Assembly (NCBI GenBank): GCA_002914805.1
Contig: JXTB01000146.1
Span: 124,001-188,000, forward strand
DNA: 64,000 bases
Direction: 5' to 3'
Origin: Parasponia andersonii
Taxonomy: Eukaryota > Streptophyta > Magnoliopsida > Rosales > Cannabaceae
Position numbers and translations under genes: made by a program. Numbering within the stretch: the first letter of the stretch is position 1; every line of letters begins with the position of its first letter. Under the pieces are notes generated by a model, which did not search any database, was not told where the DNA came from, and was given only the letters and a program-made list of their open reading frames with translations. This document shows, one piece after another, positions 34,190 to 45,400 of this stretch.

Positions 34190-35620
34190 ATTTCTTTTTT
34201 GTATAGTAATAACTACATTTATTAGTAACTAGTAAATAATTTAGAATTATCCTAAATTTATATTTATAATTAGTCATTGATCTTTAAATTGACAACCAAT
34301 TTATAACTAGTAACTAAAATGATAATTTGTACTCAGATTGGAAACTGTTAACTAATAACTAATAACTAATAATTAATAACTATGAACTAATGACCAGAGA
34401 CTTAGTAACTAATAACCTGTAACCAAATTGATTATTAGTGAGTAGATTAACCAAAATAACTTGTAGCCCTTTTTTTTGCATAAAAAATAGAAGTAGTATC
34501 CACTAGTTACCCGTCTTGTAACTAGCCATTAACCAGATTACTGGTTACCTATAAAAACTAGTAACCAATTTTTTAAATGGCCACTAATTTGGAAACCAGT
34601 AACTAGATTGGTCATTATTCTATAATCTAGATTTATAATTATTTATTAGTTTTTAATTTAACAACTACTTTGGAACTATTAACTAAATTGGTAATTGATA
34701 ATTAGATCGTAGCTGCTAATCAGTAACCTATAATCAGTGATCAATAACTAATAACCAGAGAAACTAGTAACTAGTAATCTGTAACCAAATTGATTATAAA
34801 TGACTAGATTAACCAAAGAAACCGATAGATAGAATGTTTCGTATAAGAAACGGATATGGTATCTACTAGTCACCCATCTTCTAACTAGTCATTAGTTTGG
34901 TAACTAGTAACTAGATTACTGGTTATATACGAAAACTAGTAACCAGTCTTATAAATGGCTACCAATCTGGAAATCAGTAACTAAATTGGTTACTAATAAT
35001 CAGTAACTACTAAGTGGTTACTATAATTTATGAAATAATTATTGTTTGATGAGATACTTGGTTACCTATGGTAACCTAGAAAATTACAAATTGTTAGCTT
35101 ATTTTCAATGGTAATAGTAATAACAAATAAAAAAAAATCCATAAAAAATCTAGCAAAAAGAAAAAAAAATCATTTCTAGTTACCAGCCTTTAAAACTATA
35201 ACTAAATTGTCATTTAGAAAACCGTAAAATTTAGTTTTTGGTTATTAGTCACTAATTTTAAAACTAGAAACTAGACTTGTTACCAATCATTAGTCTAGTC
35301 TGTAAACTAATAACTAGATTGCTCAATGATAACAAGTAACTAGTCATAAGATTTGTAACTTGTAACTTGAGCGGGACTAGTAACTAATAAGTAGTCTTAA
35401 TGTTGAACCTAATAACTAGTTTTGTTATCTATTATCGACCACTCACTACTCTTGCAACATGCCACTAGTTTAAAAATCAATAACTAAATTGATTATTATT
35501 TTTAATAAAGTTACCCTTTACCAAATACTCATTATTAATTGAGGTAATTTATTGCAAAGTACTTGTTATTTGATGAGATAGTTTGTTACCAATAATACCT
35601 TAGAAAAATATTATTGGTAT
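34190..35620. repeat. Degenerate tandem repeat block 2, period about 361 bp
   Basis: Units starting near 34200, 34561 and 34920 share the order ATTTATAATTA, CTAATAACCAGAG, CTGTAACCAAATTGATTA, then CTAGTTACCCGTCTTG. The period was measured between ACTAGTTACCCG at 34502 and ACTAGTCACCCA at 34863. Nearly the whole block consists of variants of AACTAGTAAC. Confidence 0.75.
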
Positions 35621-36220
35621 AGCTTCTCACCTTCTATGATAATGATGAGAAAAATATTATTTCAAAAAGCAAAAAAATAATTAAACAAGAATAAAAAATA
35701 AAAAAAACAAGATATTTTATGTGTTCTTAAAATTAAAGAAAACTAAAAACAATACATTAGTTCTCTAAGGAAATATATATAAAAAGAAAAGAGTAAGTCA
35801 TTTATCCCTAAAAGAAAGAAAAAAAGAAAATAGAGTTAAGTGTCCTTTTCTTTTTGGGTAATAGTGTCTCTTTTTATTTAAAAAAAAGAAAAAAAAAAGA
35901 AAAAGAACACAAAAAACGAAACAAAAGGGAAATGAATGAGAGAAACAAAAAATTAAATCGGAAAAGGGAGAGAGAGATTCAGAAGGTTTAAGAATTGAGA
36001 CGATGACTTTGAAAAGAGAAGTAATAAATACCAAACCAATGGGTACAGGGGCAGCTGTTCTTTGATCTCCTACATTATGAACGTTGTTACAACATTTTTC
36101 CAATTTTTTTTTTTTTTAAATTGACATCCTCATTCCGTATAAGGACTAATTAATGAAATTCACCGTATATTTGTAATTCTTTTTTATCACCTTACAGTCA
36201 TTTGCATTAGAAATGATCGA
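35621..36220. other. A/T-rich region upstream of NAT10
   Basis: Homopurine tracts around 35875-35960. The 101-residue minus-strand frame at 35798-36103 is composition-driven and shows no motif. Confidence 0.5.
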
Positions 36221-36228
36221 ATGTCCGG

Positions 36229-36304
36229 TTGGGCCCAAAACTAGGCCCAAATACGGTGATGTATAATACCCTAAACCCTAAACCCTCATTCCTCGTAAAC
36301 CCTA
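36229..36304 (+). promoter_or_regulatory. Site II plus telo-box promoter of NAT10
   Basis: TTGGGCCCAA at 36229-36238 and AGGCCCAA at 36243-36250 are site II elements. AAACCCTA telo-boxes follow at 36273-36280 and 36297-36304, with an overlapping AAACCCT at 36280-36286. The set lies 110-185 bp upstream of the NAT10 start codon. Telo-box plus site II is the classic pair for plant ribosome-biogenesis and translation genes, which suits an 18S rRNA acetyltransferase. Confidence 0.75.
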
Positions 36305-36411
36305 CCACAGAAGGCAGAACAGAATTTGATCCAAAACGAAAAAAAAAGAAAAGAAAAAGAAGCAGAACAGAGAGACTCAGAAGAAGCTCTGCTCTGCTAA
36401 TATTCTAAAAA

Positions 36412-39400
36412 ATGAAGAAGAAGCTCGATGAGCGCATTAGAACCCTAATCGAAAATGGCGTCAAGACCAGACACCGCTCTATATTCGTCGTCGTCGGCGA
36501 CAAGTACCTTGACCAGGTACCTACCTACTCTCTCTTTCTCAAACCCTAATCGAATTTTTGACTGTCTGTCTTTGTGCCTGTCTCTATATATATATATATA
36601 TATATGTATACATATTGCTAATAAGTTTAATTTTTTGTCTTTTCAGATTGTGAATATTCACTACTTACTGAGCAAGGCAGCAGTGAAGTCGAGGCCTTCT
36701 GTGCTGTGGTGTTACAGGAACAAGCTTGACATTAGCAGGTTCCTTGTTTAGCTTTATATTTTCTATTTTGTGTGTCTTTACTTGAATTTTTATGTGTAGG
36801 ATGGCTAATTTTTGAAATTTTGGATGGGTTGCTGGAAATTTAAGAGAGTGTATTATATGTATGTCCGTAATAGTATCATGATGATCGAGTTTTTATACTG
36901 AATTTGGGGGCTAAGAGGGCATTTAGTGGATTGTTTAAGTATAAAGTTACTAGCTGTCATGCGTAGCAGATTGTTTGTGTTGCTACTACCACGAAGGATT
37001 GTTAAAGAATAGGCTTCCCACTTTAACTTTGTGGGGGCCTTTTTTTCTTTTTCTTTTCTTTTTTTTTTTCCTTTTGGATTGATGTAAAATTGACTTTTGC
37101 ATCTTAGGCTCATTAACATGGCATTCTTTGTGGTAGTAGTAGTAGTTTTTTATTTATTTATTATTTATTTTTATGGTTTGTTCTGTGATAGAATATATGA
37201 TAGGTTGGACACTCAAGTTAATGTTGGATTTAATGCTTTAGTTATGACCAATCTAATTCACCCTAGATTCTAATTCATTCTATCTTATAATTGCTCCTTC
37301 TTCAACCTTGTATACGCTTAACGAGACAACCCTTTTTTTTGGTTTTATCTGTATATTGTACATCTTTTTTGTAATGTAATACTGGAAGACGAATCACCAA
37401 TGTGACTTCTAAAAATATAGTCAAGAAATGGTTAGTTGAATGGAAAGTAAGTAATATCTTTCCACTTCCTGCCTGATTAACTTTAGTTGACTACTTGATG
37501 CAGTCACAAGAAAAAGCGTGCAAAACAGCTAAAAAAGTTAGTGCAGAGTGGGTTGCATGATCTTGAGAGGGCTGATTCTCTTTCCCTTTTTCTTGAAACT
37601 GCGGGATTGACGTACTGCTTGTACAAGGATTCAGAAAGAATTCTTGGTAATACTTTTGGGATGTGTATACTCCAGGTAAGTTGCAAAGTTTTATTTTCTA
37701 TGCTATTATGTAATGGACTCACCATTCTTTTGTGTTATTCCTTTGATTTAATTAATTCATTTTTGGGAGCAAATTGTGTTATCCAAAATTTCAATTTGTG
37801 AGAAAATTTTCTTGAAAAGTGTTAAAAAGAAAATTTCCTTGAAAATTGTTAAATTATATGTATGAATTTTGACAATTTTGGGTTAATATTAGTTCCTCAA
37901 TTCAGGATAACTGTGAATTTTTGTCCTTTTTACATTTAATTTTAGATATTCAACTTTGAATTTTGAGAAAGTGAAGTTTCTCTTTTGTTAAATTTGACAC
38001 AATTAAAGCTTTATAGTACTCAGTGATTTCCCATAATATATATTCGCTTTGTTTCAGCAACATAATCGATGAAGAAAAAGTTTTTTCAAGTGAACATAGT
38101 TTAAGCTCTCTGTTTCAGCATTAAGCTTTTTTCCCCAACTTGTTACTTTTTAGATTAAACAAAGTAATATGAAATTTTAATGCATGATCAAATAAAAGTT
38201 TCATGTAATAAGTGCTTGTTGATGAAGTTATATTTACAACCCTTAATAGAACGGTTTAACATTGTTTTAAAAGCAATTAGAGGAAGAATATAGATAGTTT
38301 TGAAATTGGAGAGGTATGAGTTGTTGAGCTTCTTACTTTAGGAATGATTTTATGTTTTGGAACATATTTTACATTTTATGACCCATATTATCTTCTTAGT
38401 ACATAAAAATGCAATCTCACCTGATTGAATTATGTTTGCCCTCATATTGGTTAGCTTATTAACGCTTGGGTAAATTTCTTTTTTAGTTTCTAATATTGTT
38501 TGTATTTCTTCTAGGATTTTGAGGCTTTGACTCCAAATCTACTTGCAAGATCAATAGAGACAGTGGAGGGAGGTGGATTAATAGTATTGTTAGTTCATTC
38601 TTTACCCTCTCTTACCAGTCTGTACACCATGGTTATGGTATGAACATAAATGCCCTTCACTACATTTCTTTATTTTCATTCTTGAAATATGACTTAGAAG
38701 TCATCTCTCTTGCTTCCGCTGTATATGTTATCTGTTACACTAGATCCTAAGTTTTCTGCTAAATGTAGAGGTTGTCTTGGAATTCTTTCTGATACAGATT
38801 CTGCTTACACATACATGCAAATGCTACAGACACATATTCGGACACGTATGCATATGTGTTCTTACAGACTTACAGTACTATAATGAGCACTAGTAGTACA
38901 CAATTATTAAGCTTGACATTTTCTACGTTTGCTGTAGTTATTATCATGATAAATATCTGTAGTAATTCACATGTCGCTATGTTTTGACATGATGCACTTT
39001 ACCTTCACCGTATATGGTGTGGTAAGCATACAGGTCTTTCAGTTTGCTTGCTTATGGGTGTATTTTTTTTTTTTTTAAATAATGACCAAATGAGTAAAGA
39101 AGTGCCTGCTCATGGAAATTTCTGCTGATCACTCCTTTTTAATAAAGGATTAGCATTATAATGTAATGATTGTCATACTTTGCTCTGGTGATTTACACAT
39201 TAAAACCATAAATCTTTCTTTCAGGATGTTCACGAGAGGTATCGGACTGAGTCGCATTCTGAGGCTACTGGACGCTTTAATGAGCGCTTCTTGCTATCAA
39301 TTGCTTCATGCAGAGCATGTGTGGTCATGGATGATGAATATAATATCTTACCAATTTCCTCTCACATAAAGTCAATCACCCCAGTTCCCATTAAAGAGGT

Positions 39401-42400
39401 AACTTTTCCATGCTGAATATTTGCCGTAAGGAATTGAAGTTTTATTTATTTATTTATTTTTTCATATAGGCATGCTATTGTTTTGTTTCTTGTGAGTTAC
39501 AAAGAAATTGGGAGAGAAAAAAAGGAAGCAATGAAAAAAAGTGTTTGTCGGATACTAAGGAAAATAGAACAAAATAATCAAGGGGAATAAGTTTCTTGTT
39601 TACTTGTTTGGGGAGTGTTGATAACTTAATACTAATGAGGATAGTGGTTGGTAATCAAGTGTTATGTTTTTGCTGAAGCTCATTAACTCACATCCTATTG
39701 TCCTCTGGTTGGTGATCAAAGGACTCGGAAATGGGGGAAAATAATAAAAAAGAGGGAGAAAAATGTTATAGAAAAAATCAAGGGGAATAAGTTTCTTGCT
39801 TACTTCTTTGGAGGAGTGATGATAAGTTGATACTAATGGGGGTAGCGGTCGGTAATCTGAGTATTATGTTTTCGCTGAAGCTCATTAACTCACTTCCTTT
39901 TTTTCCTCTGGTTGGTGATCATAGGACTCTGAAGGGCTATCAGAGGCAGAACAGGATTTGAAGGATCTAAAGGAGCAACTTATTGATGATTTTCCAGTTG
40001 GCCCTTTGATAAAAAAGTGTTGTACATTGGACCAGGTAGAGTTTGATGGTTTTGAAGTTATCTTTTGGTTGACAAGCATGACTGATTATTTGAGCTGATG
40101 TATGAATACTCTTGAATGATTGAATAGGGAAAAGCTGTCATTACATTTCTTGATGCAATCTTAGACAGGACACTCCGAAGCACCATTGCCTTGCTAGCTG
40201 GTCGTGGTCGTGGTAAATCAGCTGCTCTTGGTCTCGCCATTGCCGGAGCTGTTGCTGCAGGGTAATTGATATAGAATAGTTTGCTAATGTAAATTTGCTT
40301 TCAGGAGTTCGAATTATCAAATGGTAGAGTGATATGTTTATTTCTGTAGGTACTCAAATATCTTTGTAACTGCGCCTAGCCCTGAAAATTTAAAAACTTT
40401 GTTCGACTTTGTTTGCAAAGGTTTCGAGGCACTTGAATATAAGGTAACCTACCTTTCTCATTGTTGTGGTAATAACTTCATGGTTTTAAATAATTTTCGG
40501 TCGTGAACATTCTCAAAAGTGGGTACTATTGTTAGTAGGTTGTGCTGTTAAACTCTTGCCCTTGGCTTATTTGTCCTTATGTCCTACTCTCAGCAGTTAA
40601 TTTTAGGAATTTATAGTTTCTTTTCAATTTATATATGCCAATCTGGAATGCATGATCTTAACCTGCAGGGATCAAATTTCATCAACTTATTTAGCATTTT
40701 TCAGAATTTTTATATCATGTTTAGTTCTCCTGGTGTGATTTAGAATTAACAGTTTCTTCTTAAAATCGCATTTGTACAATCCTAAAACTTTTCATCTTTT
40801 AAGAGATTCTAAAGGGTTGATTTTTATTTATTCGATAAGTTCTCTGTTTCCCCATTGTCATTGCTTCTATAGGATTTAGTTCTTGTAAAGTTAAACATTT
40901 TTATATTGTTTCTGTCACTAATTGTTGATTTTATTTGTTGATGGGTTTGCCTTTGAAGTAGTTTCCAAATTTAATGTGTAAATGCATTCCCACACGCTTA
41001 TTTTCTTTATTCTTTGAGTATGCATGGTTGATGAGTGCTGCCTGCCTACTTACATCAGGTTTACTACCGTGTAACCTCTATATGCAGGAACATATAGATT
41101 TTGATGTGGTGAAAAGCACCAATGTTGAATTCATGAAAGCAACTGTGCGGATCAACATTTACAAGCAGCACAGGCAAACAATTCAGGTTTATTGAAACAG
41201 TCACTTATATAGGTCAAATAATTTATATATGTGCATTTTTGTTTATGTTTTTGTTTTTTGTTTTTTGTATTTTGTTTTTGGTGTGAGGATAGTTCAGATA
41301 AGTTCTGTTTTAATGCTTTGCTGTATGATTCAGGCACCTAATGCTGTGTGCAGGACATAAGGTTTATTGGACTTAAATTTACAAGGCTATTTTAATTCAT
41401 GCCTACTCAGTTCACACCGTTTTTCTCTATTTTTATGAGTATAAAATAGAAACTTTTACAATTTTACTTATTTGCTAAATGCTGGATGTTGGTTAGATCT
41501 CTTGTTGTGTTATGATTCTTGCTTCATTATCAAAGATTGTTTTTGGAAGATAAACTAGAAAAATTGTTTTCATTAATAGCATAGTTATTTTGGTAATACT
41601 TTCATTATTTGTTTTTCATTTTTAAAACTGAAAAGCATGGTGGATATTTTCGTAAACAACCTACTTAGGAGTTTTCCGCCCTTAAATTTACTTTAAAAAC
41701 AAAAATAGAAAATGAAAACATTACCAAGCAAACTTTGAGTATTTCTTTATCAAAGAAAAATATCAAGTGCTAAAATTCATTACCAAGCAAGTTTTGAGTA
41801 TTTCCTTATCGAAACTTCTCGAGCTAAAATTTATCAATTTATTTTGTCTTATGGTTGTGGGTATTTTGGACATATTCTGCGTGCACAAATTGATGCTCTA
41901 AAATAGTATGTGCAATCTCTTATGCAAGGATGTGTTTTGCTGATATATCTTTGCAGTATATACAACCACATGAACATGAAAAGCTCTCCCAAGTTGAATT
42001 ATTGGTCATTGATGAGGCAGCAGCTATTCCATTGCCAGTAGTGAAGTCACTGCTTGGTCCATATCTGGTCTTTCTTTCATCTACTGTAAATGGGTATGAA
42101 TTTGACATGTTAAGCTGCAGATTTTTGTTGGTCCGAATTTTACTGCTTTCATAGAAGGACCTCATATGCTTCATGTTTATTGTTGTATTCCATTAGATGG
42201 GATTATACCTTAAAGTAATTTAGATCATACTACATAACCGTTTCATTTTGCTTTCCTTTGAAAGCTATGAGGGTACTGGCCGATCTTTGTCACTGAAACT
42301 TATTCAGCAATTGGAACAGCAAAGCCAGACATCAGCTCAGAGTGTGGATGGTCCTCTCTCTGGTATTTTATGCTTCACTAGGCATTGGTTTTTATATTTT

Positions 42401-45400
42401 ACAACATAAATGAACATTGGAGCTGAGAATGTCACCTGTCCTGTCATTTCTNACTGATACTAAAACTTTACTCGAAGTAAATAAAGGGGTTGCAATTCTA
42501 AATTCTGCAGTCTTGATAAAAAATGTCACTTTCTTTCTTCATCTCATCCATGATTTATACCTTTTTTCACGGAAAAAAGGAAACCAAAATACTAAATGTC
42601 TAGTCATATCTTGTGTAGCAATCGTTGTATAGTGTTCTGACTCTTCGTTATTTAAGCCTTCAAGTAATTGTTATTTAAAATGTTCCTGCTGTATCAAGTT
42701 TTTATCCTGAAACTGAGGATCAGCTGGTTCTGTGTTTTGTGTCTACTCCCTTTTTCAGAAAGAAGCTAAACTGTTTCATGATTCTTGATTTAGTCTATTT
42801 CTTTCTTTGATTTATACAAGATCTTTGATTTGCAGGTCGTCTTTTCAAAAAGATAGAATTGAGTGAATCTATCAGATACGCTTCTGGGGATCCAATTGAA
42901 TCATGGCTTCATGGTTTACTCTGTTTGGATGCTACAAATGCTGTCCCTAAACTTAGTGGGTAAGGATGTGTCCTTTAGAGTCTCTAGAAGGTAAAAACCA
43001 TTCGAAGTAGTCTGATTCACAACCTTCTTTTTGCTACTAGGTTACCTGATACGAGTAAGTGTGAACTGTACTATGTTAACCGTGACACACTTTTTTCCTA
43101 TCACAAAGAGAGCGAGTTGTTCTTGCAGGTAAGATTCATTGTTTGTTCTCTAATGAAGTTATATGAGATTATATGTTGTCAAACTATTTGGTGCTAATGC
43201 ATTGCAGCGGATGATGGCCTTGTATGTTTCATCGCACTACAAAAACTCTCCCAATGATTTACAGCTAATGGCAGATGCGCCAGCGCACCACTTGTTTGTA
43301 TTACTTGGTATAGTTGTTTTCTTTGAACTGCTATTGTTAACCTCATTTGGCACACTGAGCTTCTAATAAATTTATACATGCAGGCCCTGTTGATGAGTCA
43401 AAAAATCAACTTCCTGATATTTTGTGCGTCATTCAGGTTAGCATGTCTTTCTCACATATTGTTATCTGTATATTTTTTTGGGTTTCCATAAACCTTGTTC
43501 TTATATTTCTGTCTTCACATGTTTATTAACTTTTAGCAAACAGTTTCTGTTGTTTTCTCGTTTAATTTTCCCAGTTGTGTACCTTCTTTTCTGCTAAAGC
43601 AAATGTGAAAGGTCTTTGTCCTTTGTTTTCACCATCTTATTGCTAATTTTTTGGCTATTTTCTTTTGTTGTGTTTTAATACTAGTGTTTAGGATGCTTTT
43701 AGCCCATTAATTTAGCAATGTCCTTCAGCCCTTGCTCTGGACGGAGTTGTCTTGTCTGTTAGGGTTCTAGTTCTTATAGGATGATGTTATAACAAATTAA
43801 CCATAAATGAAAGAAATTTTTTAGATTGACGATAAGCTTTTAAATCAAGAAAGCTATAGTTGCCATGTATGTTTATGTTGTAATCTTGACGTTTTGTCCG
43901 TAGTGTTTCTACTTTGTTATTTTCACCGTTGCCGGGACGGTATAAACTGCGGAGAAGTTCTTCCACTATTATCTGGATCAGAGATTTTCCAAAAGCTAGT
44001 GAAGATTGGAAATTCTGGGAATTTCTGCGAATTTGATTCCTATGCTAACCATCTTAACTTCTATTTTGTCAGTAAAATAATTGTCTTATGCATGAATTTA
44101 ATTTGTTGAATGCTTATATTTTTCTTGTTAACTTGTTAACTGTAAGGCATATATATTCCGGATGTTGGGGGGGGTTCTTTGTACTTCCAAGTCTGTGGAT
44201 GCTATTCTCGGTTTGAACTTGTTTTACTTAACAAGAAGACTTAGACTCAAGTGAAGAACCCATTGACAATGTTGTCATATTTAAGCGTATAAGTTTATAT
44301 ATTGTCGCAATGCTGAAGATTGTTTGCTTTGTAATTATTCACAGGTTTGTCTTGAGGGGCAGATTTCACGTGAATCAGCTTTGAAATGTTTAAGTACTGG
44401 TCGTCAACCCCCTGGAGACCAGATACCCTGGAAATTTAATGAGCAATTCCAAGACACTGTTTTTCCAACTCTTTCTGGTGCTCGGATTGTACGAATTGCT
44501 ACCCATCCAAGTGCAACAAAGGTTGTGTTTGTGTTGTCACATAATGTGTGTGTGTGTTTTTTTTTTAAATTAAATGTTCTTACTTTTTATGGGTTTTCTG
44601 CAGCGTGGATATGGTTCACAAGCTGTCGAACTTTTGACAAGGTATGCTTTCTAGATCACTGTGGACCTGAATACCTAGATCCTTTGGTAACTTGGTTTGA
44701 TACCTTTTATTTGTAATCCTTGTAAAAATAACATGGATTTTATGTTTGTAACTGCAAACAAAGGTACATGGACCGTTGCTTAGTTGTCTTGAGACTTATG
44801 AGCACGAGAATGTTCTGAGAAATAAAAAGAATCAAATCTTATGAGCATGAGAATGATCTGAGACTTAAAAAGGTTTAAATTTGTGAGAAAACTTTCTGAT
44901 GTGGAATCAGAGGAGAAAAGAGTGAGAGTATGTAGAATACCAAGAGATAAGCAAGATGTATAAAATATCAGACATATTTTGAGAGACAAAATAGAACTAA
45001 GACAGTAACAGATATAGGCAGAAAAAAGCCAGAAGATCAAGAACAGATGAATAGCTAAGACTATATATAGATAGGCAGTTGGACTCAACTAAGAAGGTAG
45101 ATAAATTTTATAAACTAATAAAAACAGGAAACATAAATCTAATTACCCAAAATTAAACCACCTTATTAATTAATTATTAATGATAATATAGATTCCTAAC
45201 ATAAGCCTTTCCTACTCCTCATTGTTTTCACTTTTGCTTTTAGGCAATAAAAGAAGCCAGAAAATTTCATAGCTTTTCAATAGACAAGTAGTTTTTTCCC
45301 CCCCAAATTTTTGGCATTGTTGAGTTTTGTCCCCCGAATTATTTTTTTTTGCTAGAATTCCCTTTATTATGTGATTGATGAAAAATTTTTCCTTCTGTTA

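Noticed and set aside
35798..36103. 101-residue minus-strand frame near the NAT10 promoter
   Set aside because: Homopolymer-driven C terminus and no motif. A divergent small gene cannot be excluded but is not supported.
36267..36304. Interstitial telomere repeats
   Set aside because: Only two to three AAACCCTA units, placed in a promoter next to site II motifs, so telo-boxes are the right reading.
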